DNA of 64,000 bases from Amycolatopsis nigrescens CSC17Ta-90 (GTDB lineage: Bacteria > Actinomycetota > Actinomycetes > Mycobacteriales > Pseudonocardiaceae), in the NCBI RefSeq assembly GCF_000384315.1, contig NZ_ARVW01000001.1, positions 1,931,746-1,995,745 on the forward strand, written 5' to 3'. Under the pieces are notes generated by a model. That model was given only the letters and a program-made list of their open reading frames with translations, searched no databases and was not told the DNA's origin. The translations under genes and the position numbers were made by a program. How positions within the stretch are numbered: position 1 is the first letter of the stretch; each line of letters begins with the position of its first letter. Shown one piece after another: positions 52,670 to 60,820 of the stretch.

Positions 52670-52963
52670 GTGTCACTGGTGGCGCCGCCGGGCCCGACGA
52701 AATACTGGGGCGACCCTGCTGCCGATCCCGGAGCGCCGCCTGTGCACACCAGAACCCTGCGCGTCGTGCTGACGGTCAACCTGGCCGTGTTTCTCCTGGT
52801 CTGCGTGGCGTTCCTGCTCCACCACCTCGGCGTCGGCCTTTACCCTGACGGCATGGACTCCTGGCTCGAGAGCAACCAGTGGCTGATGTGGACGGCCGCC
52901 GCCCTCACCGTGGCGAGCGCGCTGCTCGGGCTGGTCACCCAGCGGCCGGGTGCCGACCGGTGA
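52670..52963 (+). CDS. Small membrane protein, unknown function
   Basis: A 97-residue protein with two probable membrane helices (TLRVVLTVNLAVFLLVCVAF and LMWTAAALTVASALLGLV). GTG 52670 or GTG 52679 may start it. It is coupled to the histidine kinase by a GTGA overlap and so may be a membrane partner of that two-component system. No family recognised. Confidence 0.65.
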   Translation: MSLVAPPGPTKYWGDPAADPGAPPVHTRTLRVVLTVNLAVFLLVCVAFLLHHLGVGLYPDGMDSWLESNQWLMWTAAALTVASALLGLVTQRPGADR

Positions 52964-54078
52964 AGCCGTCCCGGCCGGCGGCGCAGGCACGGCTGCACCG
53001 GCTCAACCTCGTCACGACGGTCCCGCCGCTGGCCGCCGTCGGGGCGCTGCTGGTGGTGATCGATGCCAAGACGTGGTGGCACGCGGTGGTCCTGAGCCTG
53101 GGTGTGGTGGCGGCGCTGGTCGCCTCCACCGCGTGGGCGACGGGCCGGCTGAACCGGGTGGCGCTTCCCTGCCTGATCGTCGCCGCGGCGGTGTGGCCGC
53201 TCGGGGTGCTGGTCACCGACAGCCACACGGCGTTCTACGGCATCACCATCGTGGGTCCCATCATCATCCCCACCCTGCCGCGCCACCGGGGTGCGGCGTC
53301 ACTGGGGCTGACCGCTTTCGTGGCGGCGGTAGGCGCGGCGAAGCTGCTGGTGTCACCGGCGAACGTGCCCGACGTCCTGACCGGGTACGTCCTCATCCCC
53401 GCGGGCGTCGCCGTGGTGACGATCGCCTTCATGTTCGCCGGACAGCGGTTCTACGACCTCGTCACGGAGCTGGAGCAGTCGCGGGAACGCGAAGCGGAGC
53501 TGGCCGTCATCCGGGAACGCATGCGCTTCGCCAGCGACCTGCACGATATCCAGGGGCACACGCTGCACGTGGTGAAGCTGAAGGTCACGCTGGCCGAGAA
53601 GCTGGTGCACAGCGACCTCGAGCGGGTGCAGGAGGAACTGCGGGAGGTGCGCGCGCTGGTCGGCGACACCATCACCCAGACCAAGGAGCTCGCGCACGCG
53701 CAGCGGCGGCTCAACCTGTCCGCGGAACTGGAGAACGCGAAGAACCTCTTCGAGGCCGCGGGCATCCGCGTGCGCGTCGACCGCGAGGCCGAGGTCGACG
53801 GGCACGCGGGCGAGCTGCTCGGCCAGGTCCTGCGCGAGACGACGACCAACATCCTGCGGCACGCGGAGGCCGGGCAGGTGCGGATCACGCTCTCGGAGTC
53901 CGGCATCGCCATCGTCAACGACGGCGCGCAGGAGGCTCCGCTGCCCGAGCTCAGCGGGCTCTCTACGCTCAGGCAACGACTGGCGGACAACGGAGGCGAG
54001 CTGACGGTGGAGCAGAAAGCGGGCCGTTTCCTGACCGCCGCGGCATTTCCGCACGTTCGCCCCGGCACGGCACTGTGA
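52960..54078 (+). CDS. DesK-like membrane histidine kinase
   Basis: A 372-residue sensor kinase with several membrane helices in residues 20-170 (VVLSLGVVAALVASTAWATG, VLIPAGVAVVTIAFMFAG). The HisKA_3 phospho-His box is RFASDLHDIQGHTLHVVKLK; the ATPase domain has VLRETTTNILRHAEAGQV. Starts at GTG 52960 overlapping the small membrane gene. Followed 19 bp later by its response regulator. The DesK-like layout suggests membrane-state or envelope sensing. Confidence 0.9.
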   Translation: MKPSRPAAQARLHRLNLVTTVPPLAAVGALLVVIDAKTWWHAVVLSLGVVAALVASTAWATGRLNRVALPCLIVAAAVWPLGVLVTDSHTAFYGITIVGPIIIPTLPRHRGAASLGLTAFVAAVGAAKLLVSPANVPDVLTGYVLIPAGVAVVTIAFMFAGQRFYDLVTELEQSREREAELAVIRERMRFASDLHDIQGHTLHVVKLKVTLAEKLVHSDLERVQEELREVRALVGDTITQTKELAHAQRRLNLSAELENAKNLFEAAGIRVRVDREAEVDGHAGELLGQVLRETTTNILRHAEAGQVRITLSESGIAIVNDGAQEAPLPELSGLSTLRQRLADNGGELTVEQKAGRFLTAAAFPHVRPGTAL

Positions 54079-54097
54079 AGCACGGGAAGGAAGACCG

Positions 54098-54700
54098 ATG
54101 ACGACCGTGGTGCTCGCCGACGACGAGGCCCTGCTCCGCAAAGCGCTGGCGGCGCTGCTCCCGCTCGAAGGGGAGATCACCGTGCTCGCCGAAGCGGAAG
54201 ACGGCGAGGCCGCCGTACAGGCCACGTTGCAGCACCGGCCCGACGTGCTCGTCATCGATCTGGAGATGCCCGGTGTGGACGGACTCGGTGCTGTCGCGGA
54301 GATCCGCCGCACGCTGCCGGACCAGGTGATCCTCATGCTGACCCGGCACGCCAGGCCCGGGGTGCTCCGCAAGGCGCTGAAGCTCGGCGTGCAGGGCTTC
54401 GTCAGCAAGTCGGCGGAACCTGCCCACATCACGTCCGTGATCAGGACCCTACACGAGGGCAAGCGATGGATCGACCCGGACGTCTCCGCGCTCGCCGTCG
54501 TCGACGACTGCCCGCTCACCGACCGCGAGATCGACGTGCTGCGGGCGACTCGCGAAGGGTTCTCGGTCGCCGACATCGCCGTCCAGCTCCACCTCGCCGA
54601 GGGCACCGTGCGCAACTACCTCTCGAACGCGATGCAGAAGACCCAGACCCGGACCCGGCACCAGGCCGCGCGATATGCGCGCGAACAAGACTGGCTGTAG
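54098..54700 (+). CDS. NarL-family response regulator
   Basis: A 200-residue regulator: VVLADDEALLRKALAALLPL, phospho-acceptor Asp in VLVIDLEMPGVDGL, Lys in GFVSKSAEPAH, LuxR HTH REGFSVADIAVQLHLAEGTV. Preceded by GGAAGGAAG. Partner of the adjacent DesK-like kinase. Confidence 0.92.
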   Translation: MTTVVLADDEALLRKALAALLPLEGEITVLAEAEDGEAAVQATLQHRPDVLVIDLEMPGVDGLGAVAEIRRTLPDQVILMLTRHARPGVLRKALKLGVQGFVSKSAEPAHITSVIRTLHEGKRWIDPDVSALAVVDDCPLTDREIDVLRATREGFSVADIAVQLHLAEGTVRNYLSNAMQKTQTRTRHQAARYAREQDWL

Positions 54701-54726
54701 CGGATACGCAAAGTACCCGGAGCGTG

Positions 54727-55470
54727 CTAGCTGAGTTCTGCTCGCAGGCTTTCCGGGACGATCCGCTCCCGCGGTTCCCGCTCGGCGTGCATGGTCCAGA
54801 GCAGTTCGGCCAACTCGGCCGGGTCGGCGGTGGGCAGGTCGGGCATCGGCTGCCCGGCGGCCAGTGCCGCCTGGAAAGTCGCGTCGGCGGCGGTTCCGAT
54901 GATGCGTGCGCCGATGAACAGCAGGCCGACGTGCACGCCGTGGCCGGCCACCTCGGCCGCGAGGGACTGGAGGTAGTTGCGCTGGGCGGCCAGCGCCGGC
55001 GACCAACCACTCATCCGCGAGCGGCCGTGCACGGCGGCGGCTCCCTGCGCGCTGAGGATCGCGCCGTCACCGCGCTCGATCATGGCCGGCAGGAACTCCC
55101 CGACCAGCGAGACCAGGGTGTACAGGGTCATCGGCATCAGCTCGTGCAGTTGCTCCGGGCGCAGGTCGGCGGCGCTGACGAACCCCGGGTCCGCGGGCGC
55201 GGGGCCGTAGTAGATAGCGGTGGGGTCACCGGCCTTCTCGCGAATCCGCTCGGCGAGTGCGGGCACCAGGCCGGTTTCGGTCAGGTCGGCCGGCACCACG
55301 TGCGCGCGCACGCCCTCCGCGGCCAGTTCTCCGGCGAACTGCTCCAGCGGTTCCCGGCGGCGACCGACCAGGACGACGTCGTATCCCGCTTTCCCGTACC
55401 GGCGGGCGACCGCCCGGCCGACGCCGGGACCGGCTCCGAACACTGCGATGGACTGCGGCGTGTTGGTCAT
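54727..55470 (-). CDS. SDR family oxidoreductase
   Basis: A 247-residue short-chain dehydrogenase: cofactor motif IAVFGAGPGVGRAVARRYGK, VVLVGRRREPLEQFAGEL. Downstream, SAQGAAAVHG holds the Ser, but the usual YxxxK is replaced by LAAQRNYLQSLAAEV, so the catalytic Tyr is missing or shifted. Many such SDRs are annotated without activity. Divergent from the AraC gene, its likely regulator. Confidence 0.83.
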   Translation of the reverse strand: MTNTPQSIAVFGAGPGVGRAVARRYGKAGYDVVLVGRRREPLEQFAGELAAEGVRAHVVPADLTETGLVPALAERIREKAGDPTAIYYGPAPADPGFVSAADLRPEQLHELMPMTLYTLVSLVGEFLPAMIERGDGAILSAQGAAAVHGRSRMSGWSPALAAQRNYLQSLAAEVAGHGVHVGLLFIGARIIGTAADATFQAALAAGQPMPDLPTADPAELAELLWTMHAEREPRERIVPESLRAELS

Positions 55471-55551
55471 GCCCTGAGCAAACCCCGGCGGGGCAAGACG
55501 ATCCATGGGTGATCGTCGAGAATTGCTTTGTGAACGTCTACCGTGGCGGGC

Positions 55552-56487
55552 ATGGACGTGCTGACCGATCTGCTGCACCGGGCCCGGGCCAGTACCGCAC
55601 TGGTCCGGCAGCTGATTCAGCGGCCGCCGTGGTCGGTCACCTACGCCGACGCTCCCGCGCTCACCGTCGTGGCCGTGCTCGACGGCCACGCGTCGATCCG
55701 GCTCGAAGACTCCGAGACTGCGCCGGTGCGCCTCGCTGCCGGGGACAGCGCACTGGTCGCCGGGACCGGCCAGTACACGATCGCCGACGATCCCGGTACC
55801 CCGCGCCACGTCACGATCCGCGGCGGCCGGAAGTACCTCCCCGACGGGAAACCGACCGAGGGCCACGGAAATCTGGCGCCGCGCACCTACGGCGACGGCC
55901 TGCCAGGGGCGACGATCATGCTACGGGCCGCCTACGAACTGCACGGCGATGTCAGCGATCGGTTGCTCGCCCTGCTGCCGCCGCTGGCCGTGGTGCCGGC
56001 CGGGCCGCGGACCGGGGCGGCGCTGGACCTGCTCGCCACCGAGGTGTCCCGCGACGAACCCGGCCAGGACGCCGTGCTCAACCGGTTGCTGGATCTGGTG
56101 CTGGTGCTGGCTTTGCGGGCCTGGTGCGCCGAGTCGGCGACACTGCCAGCCTGGTACCGGGCGCTGGGCGATCCGGCCGTCGGCGAAGCGCTGCGCCTGC
56201 TGCACACCGATCCCGCGCACCGGTGGACGGTCGCCGAACTGGCCGCCAAGGCAGGTTCGTCCCGTGCCGCGTTCGCCGCCAGGTTCACCGCGCTGGTCGG
56301 CGAGCCCCCGCTCACCTACCTGACCGCCTGGCGGATGACGCTGGCGGCGGATCTGTTGCGGGACACCGAGAAGACGGTCGCGGCGGTGGCGGCCGAAGTC
56401 GGCTACACGGATGCGTTCGCGTTCAGCGTGGCGTTCAAACGCGCCCGCGGCGCCAGCCCTTCGATCTGGCGCCGCCAGGCCCGCTGA
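55552..56487 (+). CDS. AraC family transcriptional regulator (cupin type)
   Basis: A 311-residue regulator with an N-terminal cupin domain (PALTVVAVLDGHASIRLEDS, LAAGDSALVAGTGQYTI) and C-terminal AraC HTH (TVAELAAKAGSSRAAFAARF, VAAVAAEVGYTDAFAFSVAF). The domain order is typical of regulators adjacent to SDR genes. Divergent from the SDR gene at 54727-55470. Confidence 0.9.
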   Translation: MDVLTDLLHRARASTALVRQLIQRPPWSVTYADAPALTVVAVLDGHASIRLEDSETAPVRLAAGDSALVAGTGQYTIADDPGTPRHVTIRGGRKYLPDGKPTEGHGNLAPRTYGDGLPGATIMLRAAYELHGDVSDRLLALLPPLAVVPAGPRTGAALDLLATEVSRDEPGQDAVLNRLLDLVLVLALRAWCAESATLPAWYRALGDPAVGEALRLLHTDPAHRWTVAELAAKAGSSRAAFAARFTALVGEPPLTYLTAWRMTLAADLLRDTEKTVAAVAAEVGYTDAFAFSVAFKRARGASPSIWRRQAR

Positions 56488-56508
56488 GCACTCGACCGTC
56501 CACTGTGG

Positions 56509-57156
56509 TCACTGCTTCCGCAGTGCGTCCAGTTCGTCGGTGATCAGCAGGGCGGGGTCGAACTTCATGCCGGTGAAGTGGCCGGCGAGTTCGAGCGAAA
56601 GCACGCCGTGCAGGCGAGTCCAGAAGGACAGGGCGTGATGCAGGGTCGTGGTCGAGGCCGGGTGGTCGCCGGCCCACTCGCGGTGGTCTTCCAGGTGCGC
56701 GTCGAACGGGGTGGCCGGCTTGTCCGCGGGTAGCGCACCGCAGGCGTCCAGCAGCACCGTCATCACCTCGGACGAGATCGCGGTGATGTCTTCGGGTGCG
56801 TGGTAGCCGGGGACGGGGGTGCCGTAGATGAGGAAGTACCGGTGCGGATCGCGCTTAGCCCATTCCTGGAAGACGCGGGCCAGCCCGACCAGATCGGCGC
56901 CGCCGTCGAACGCCGCACGGACGGTGTCGGCGAGGCTTCGGTAGGCGTCGCGGATCAGCGCGGTGATCAGCTCGTCGCGGTTGGCGAAGTACCGGTACAG
57001 CGCCGGGCCGGTCATGCCCACCTGCTTGGCGATCGCATTGAGCGACAGCGCGGACACCCCCGCCGTGGCGATCTGCTCCCACGCGTGTTGCTTGATCTCC
57101 GCGCGCACTTGGGCCCGGTAGCGCTCCCGCGGGCTCTGCCCAGCTGGGTCCGTCAT
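56509..57156 (-). CDS. TetR/AcrR family transcriptional regulator
   Basis: A 215-residue regulator: HTH LSLNAIAKQVGMTGPALYRY, then FANRDELITALIRDAY; TetR_C domain of the WHG type (FQEWAKRDPHRYFLIYGTPV). Divergent from the secreted SRPBCC gene; paired 10-bp inverted half-sites lie between them. Confidence 0.92.
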   Translation of the reverse strand: MTDPAGQSPRERYRAQVRAEIKQHAWEQIATAGVSALSLNAIAKQVGMTGPALYRYFANRDELITALIRDAYRSLADTVRAAFDGGADLVGLARVFQEWAKRDPHRYFLIYGTPVPGYHAPEDITAISSEVMTVLLDACGALPADKPATPFDAHLEDHREWAGDHPASTTTLHHALSFWTRLHGVLSLELAGHFTGMKFDPALLITDELDALRKQ

Positions 57157-57195
57157 CAGTCACTCCCTCCTGATCATCGTGATAGCGGCGAAGTC

Positions 57196-57257
57196 TAGTT
57201 AGAACTTCTCACTTTCGCTATTGACGTCCAGATCAGCTGCGTTATAGGTTCTAACTA
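57196..57257. promoter_or_regulatory. TetR operator half-sites and sigma70 promoter
   Basis: TAGTTAGAAC (57196-57205) and its exact complement GTTCTAACTA (57248-57257). Between them TTGACG (57221-57226), 16 bases, TATAGG (57243-57248) reads toward the SRPBCC gene, so the right half-site covers the transcription start. One site may serve each divergent promoter. Confidence 0.6.
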
Positions 57258-57291
57258 CAGTGAAGACTACTAACACCCAGGAGATAGAGTC

Positions 57292-57969
57292 ATGGTCGAG
57301 CCGAACTCGCAGACCCCCAGCGCACGATCCCCGCGCCGCCGCGCCCGGTTGCGTGCCGCCCTGCTGACGATCCCGCTGGCCGCCGGGATCCTTGGCGCCG
57401 CCGCACCGGCCCAGGCCGCCGACCATGGCGGCACGTCCGGCCGCACGCCGGACTCGCTGACCTGCCGGGGCAAGGGCATCGACCCAACCGCCAAGCTGCA
57501 CCACCAGACCGAGACCTTCATCAAGGCGCCGCTGAGCACCATCTGGAAGCTGCACACCGACGTGGAAGCCTGGCCCTCCTGGCAGACGCCCGTCACCAGC
57601 ATGAAGCGGCTGGATCCGGGCCCGCTGCGGAAGGGTTCGCAGTTCCGGTGGACCACCCCGGCGCCGCCCACCCCCACCACCCCGGAGACCACCCTGGTCA
57701 TCACCTCGACCGTCGGGCAGGTCAAGCAGAACCAGTGCATCCGCTGGACCGGGCCCGCGATCGGCGAGGGCCTGCGCATCGACGAGGGCGTGCACGTCTG
57801 GAACTTCACCAAGGTCAGGGGCGGGGTCATCGTGCGCACCGAGGAGAGCTGGACCGGCGACCAGATCGAGGCCGACCCGGCCACCTCCATCAAGTACCTC
57901 GCCCCGGGTCTGGACGCCTGGCTGGCCGAACTCAAGACCGCCGCCGAAGCCCGTTCCTGCCACCGCTGA
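57292..57969 (+). CDS. Secreted SRPBCC-fold protein
   Basis: A 225-residue protein with a twin-arginine-rich signal (RRRARLRAALLTIPLAAGIL ending AQAAD) and a START-like domain: TFIKAPLSTIWKLHTDVEAW, TPVTSMKRLDPGPLRKGSQF and WTGDQIEADPATSIKYLAPG. Extracellular members of this ligand-binding fold are uncommon; the ligand is unknown. First gene of a two-gene operon under the divergent TetR regulator. Confidence 0.82.
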   Translation: MVEPNSQTPSARSPRRRARLRAALLTIPLAAGILGAAAPAQAADHGGTSGRTPDSLTCRGKGIDPTAKLHHQTETFIKAPLSTIWKLHTDVEAWPSWQTPVTSMKRLDPGPLRKGSQFRWTTPAPPTPTTPETTLVITSTVGQVKQNQCIRWTGPAIGEGLRIDEGVHVWNFTKVRGGVIVRTEESWTGDQIEADPATSIKYLAPGLDAWLAELKTAAEARSCHR

Positions 57970-57998
57970 GCCGACAATCCGATCCGGAGGAGAAAACA

Positions 57999-58373
57999 AT
58001 GACCACCACCACGACCACCACTCCGCGACGCGACCGCACCGCCAACCGCACTTCGCTGCCCGTGCTGATCGCGGCCTGGGCCGTCCCGGTCTTCGTGCTC
58101 GGCCAGTTCGCCCTGATCGCCGGCATTCCGGTCGCCGTGGTGCTGATCGGCACTTTGCGCGATCCCCGCTTGCGCGCGGTTCGCTGGTGGACCGCCGCCC
58201 TCACCGCGGCCTACGCCATCCCGCTGGGGCTCTGGCTGGCCGGGTCGAGCAGCGCGCCGAGCCTGTCGAAGTACCTGAGCCCCGTCGCCACCGCGCTCTT
58301 CGTCGCGACCGGCGTTGCCGTGGCCATCGCGCACCACGTCCAGCGCCGGCGCTCCGGAGAACAGGTCACCTGA
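57999..58373 (+). CDS. Small membrane protein, unknown function
   Basis: A 124-residue protein with about three or four membrane helices (LPVLIAAWAVPVFVLGQFAL, WWTAALTAAYAIPLGLWLAG, LSPVATALFVATGVAVAIAH). GGAGGAGAAAACA precedes the ATG. Co-transcribed with the SRPBCC gene; no family recognised. A strong terminator follows. Confidence 0.72.
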   Translation: MTTTTTTTPRRDRTANRTSLPVLIAAWAVPVFVLGQFALIAGIPVAVVLIGTLRDPRLRAVRWWTAALTAAYAIPLGLWLAGSSSAPSLSKYLSPVATALFVATGVAVAIAHHVQRRRSGEQVT

Positions 58374-58387
58374 ACACTCCGGGACGA

Positions 58388-58421
58388 CAACGGGGGCGAG
58401 GAGCATTCCTCGCCCCCGTTG
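58388..58421. terminator. Bidirectional hairpin terminator
   Basis: Perfect 15-base arms CAACGGGGGCGAGGA and its complement around the loop GCAT, between convergent genes ending at 58373 and 58426. A short T-containing tail (CATTTC) follows on the plus strand. Confidence 0.85.
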
Positions 58422-58425
58422 CATT

Positions 58426-59376
58426 TCAAGAGTCGGCCAACCGTGCGCCCGGCGCATCCGGCGGTGGCGGAGGAGTGGGGGCCGGCCGGATCGGCGGGCT
58501 GGTGGGCGCGGTGGGGGTTATGGGTGCCAGAGCCGGCGGTGCGGGTGGTGGCGCCGGAGGCGGCGGTGCGGGTGGTGGCGCCGGTGGAGTACCGGTGCCG
58601 GCCGTCGCCCCGGAAACGGGCACCGGCGGCGGAACAGCCGGCGACTCGGGACGGATGATCAACACGGCGGTCAGCACGGTGACCAGCACCGCCGCCGAAG
58701 ACAAGGCCAGCAGCACCTGCGACCTGCTGATCACGGGCAGCGTGTCTCGACCCGGCGCGCCGGTTTGGAGCAGACCAGCCTGTTCGCGCGAGACCTCGTC
58801 CACTCCTGGTACGCCGACAGCGGGCAGCGACCAGATGCCACCGGAATCGCGCAGCTTCGCCAAGGCACGGGACAGGCGGCTCTTCACCGTGCCCGTGGAC
58901 AGTCCGAGCACGTCCGCAGTCTCGGCTTCGGACAGCTCGAGCAGATACCGGCAGACCACGACCTGCCGATGCCGCTCCGGCAGCCGGACGAGCGCGGTCC
59001 GCAGCGCGGCATACCGTTCGCCGGCGAGTACGTCCTCCTCGGCGGAACGGACCGCTTCCGCCGAGGAGGACACCCCCGGACGCACGGCCGGCCCGGCCCG
59101 ACGCCGGGCCGACCGCAGTGTGTTGAGCGCCTCGTTGGTCACGATGCGCAGCAGCCAGGGCTTGAACGCCCTGCCCCCGTCGAAGCGGTCCAGCGACAGG
59201 TAGGCCTTCGTCAGCGCCTCCTGCACAATGTCGTCCGCCTCGGCCGGGCCGGCCAGCACGGCTGCGGTCCGACGCGCCTGCCCGAGATGCCGTCGGACCA
59301 GTTGCTCGTACGCGCGCAGGTCACCCTCGCGCGCCCGAACGGCCAGCTCACCGTCCTCCCCTTCCGTACTGCGCAC
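58426..59376 (-). CDS. ECF sigma factor with C-terminal membrane anchor and proline-rich tail
   Basis: A 316-residue protein (324 if GTG 59400 is used; GTG 59376 has GGAGGG upstream). Region 2: ADDIVQEALTKAYLSLDRFD; region 4: LSEAETADVLGLSTGTVKSR. After a linker, QVLLALSSAAVLVTVLTAVL is a clear membrane helix (about 220-241), followed by about 75 residues almost entirely Pro, Ala and Thr, expected outside the cell. The sigma factor thus appears tethered, its release needing proteolysis, or it is a fused sigma/anti-sigma remnant. No separate anti-sigma gene is adjacent. Confidence 0.85.
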   Translation of the reverse strand: MRSTEGEDGELAVRAREGDLRAYEQLVRRHLGQARRTAAVLAGPAEADDIVQEALTKAYLSLDRFDGGRAFKPWLLRIVTNEALNTLRSARRRAGPAVRPGVSSSAEAVRSAEEDVLAGERYAALRTALVRLPERHRQVVVCRYLLELSEAETADVLGLSTGTVKSRLSRALAKLRDSGGIWSLPAVGVPGVDEVSREQAGLLQTGAPGRDTLPVISRSQVLLALSSAAVLVTVLTAVLIIRPESPAVPPPVPVSGATAGTGTPPAPPPAPPPPAPPPAPPALAPITPTAPTSPPIRPAPTPPPPPDAPGARLADS

Positions 59377-59474
59377 CGATCGCCCTCCCTCGCTCTCCAC
59401 ACCTTCTCTACACCGGCGAACCCGAAACGGTTCCCAGCAGACCCCGCCTTGCGCGATTTGCTTGAGTGAGCTAA

Positions 59475-59496
59475 TTTTTGCTCATGCGAGCAAAAA
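59475..59496. promoter_or_regulatory. TetR operator overlapping the start codon
   Basis: Perfect nine-base arms TTTTTGCTC and GAGCAAAAA separated by ATGC, which contains the ATG of the TetR gene. Binding would block both transcription and leaderless translation. Confidence 0.7.
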
Positions 59497-60161
59497 CGTT
59501 CACCGAGTCGGGCCGGCGGGCCCAGATCGTGACGGCGGCGATCGAGGTGATCGCCGAGGTCGGCTACGCCAAGGCGTCGTTCAGCCGGATCGCGAAGCAC
59601 GCGGGACTGTCCAGCACCGGCATGATCAGCTACCACTTCGCGGGCAAGGACGACCTGCTCGCGGCCTGCGTCGCCGAGATCGAGCGGGTCACCGGGGCGT
59701 TCATGCAACCGCGCATCGACGCCGCCGACGGCCACGTCGGCCAGCTGCGCGCCTACGTCGAGTCGAATGTGGCGCTCGTCAGCGAGCACCGCGCCGCCAT
59801 CCGGGCGCTGATCGACCTGGTCAAGAACGCCGGCTCGCAGAGCACCGCCGTCAACGAACGGCTCGCGGTGTTCGAGGAGCACTTCCGCACCGGGCAGGCG
59901 GCGGGCGCCTTCCGCCCGTTCGACCCGCGGACCGTGGCGATCGCCTTCGCCAGTGGTCTCGACGCCGTCGTCGCCACCGCGGCCGCCGCGCCCGAACCAG
60001 CCGGACCCACCGAGCTCGCCCGCCTCGGCCACGAGCTCGCCGAACTGTTCGTCCGGGCCACCGCGCCCGATCCTGAGATGGGGGCATGCGAGGCTTTTTG
60101 CGCATGTCCCCATCGATCGGGTGCGGGTGTCCCGCAAGATTCTGAGGGGGAATCCAGATGA
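59484..60161 (+). CDS. TetR/AcrR family transcriptional regulator
   Basis: A 225-residue regulator: HTH ASFSRIAKHAGLSSTGMISY followed by HFAGKDDLLAACVAEIE. The last 30 residues (EMGACEAFCACPHRSGAGVP...) do not look like the rest of the protein and are encoded across a hairpin at 60077-60114. The stop overlaps the next ATG by 4 bp. Likely represses its own operon with the membrane protein and monooxygenase genes. Confidence 0.9.
   Translation: MRAKTFTESGRRAQIVTAAIEVIAEVGYAKASFSRIAKHAGLSSTGMISYHFAGKDDLLAACVAEIERVTGAFMQPRIDAADGHVGQLRAYVESNVALVSEHRAAIRALIDLVKNAGSQSTAVNERLAVFEEHFRTGQAAGAFRPFDPRTVAIAFASGLDAVVATAAAAPEPAGPTELARLGHELAELFVRATAPDPEMGACEAFCACPHRSGAGVPQDSEGESR
60077..60114. other. Intragenic hairpin at 3' end of TetR gene
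   Basis: GATGGGGGCATGCG and CGCATGTCCCCATC form a 14-bp stem with one G-T mismatch and a 10-base loop. TTTTTGCGCATG inside it matches 11 of 12 bases of the operator half TTTTTGCTCATG at 59475. It may be an attenuator or a second regulator site. Confidence 0.5.
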
Positions 60162-60820
60162 TGATCGACCAGAAACCGGTGCCCGACGCCGGCCTGCGCC
60201 GCGTGATCCGCGCCAACGTGCTGAACGTGGTGTTCGAGTTGGTCGTGCCGATGGCGCTGTTCTACACCTTGCGCGCCGCGGGCGTGAGCCAGTGGTGGGC
60301 ACTGATGGCCGGTGTCCTGGTGGCCGCGCCGTACGTGCTGTGGACGATCGTGCGCAACCGCCGGGTCGACCTCGTCGCACTGGTCACCTTGAGCATCCTG
60401 GTGCTGTCCGTCGTGCTCGGCCTGCTGTCGGACGACCCGCGCACCCTCGCCATCAGGGAGGGCTGGGTCGCCGCGCTGGGCGGCCTGGTCGGCGCGTGGA
60501 TGCTGGTCACGGTCGTCATCGGCAGGCCGGCCCAGCTGACGTTGGGCCGCACCATCGCCGAGGTCAAGCGCGGTGCCGAGGGTGCCGCCGCATGGGCGGC
60601 CCGCTGGGACACCGACGTCCGGTTCCGGCGCGGGCTGCGCATCGACACGGCCGTCTGGGGCGCCGTGCTGCTGGCCAACGCGGTGGTGCACGTGGTGCTC
60701 GTCTACACGCTGCCGATCGACCTCATCTCCGTGGTCACCACCGTGGTTTCACTCGGCGCGCTGGCCTGCCTGGTCGCGTGGCACGTTTGGTACCTGCGCA
60801 AGGAAAACCTCGATGCCTGA
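60158..60820 (+). CDS. VC0807-like integral membrane protein
   Basis: A 220-residue membrane protein with about six helices (VVFELVVPMALFYTLRAAGV, DLVALVTLSILVLSVVLGLL, WVAALGGLVGAWMLVTVVIG, LISVVTTVVSLGALACLVAW). The pattern fits the VC0807-like family, function unknown. Coupled to TetR (ATGA) and to the monooxygenase (8-bp overlap). Confidence 0.75.
   Translation: MMIDQKPVPDAGLRRVIRANVLNVVFELVVPMALFYTLRAAGVSQWWALMAGVLVAAPYVLWTIVRNRRVDLVALVTLSILVLSVVLGLLSDDPRTLAIREGWVAALGGLVGAWMLVTVVIGRPAQLTLGRTIAEVKRGAEGAAAWAARWDTDVRFRRGLRIDTAVWGAVLLANAVVHVVLVYTLPIDLISVVTTVVSLGALACLVAWHVWYLRKENLDA

Noticed and set aside
52655..52700. ECF41-like promoter (TGTCACT) before the small membrane protein gene
   Set aside because: No CGTC-like element at 16-bp spacing; the hexamer lies within the coding start.
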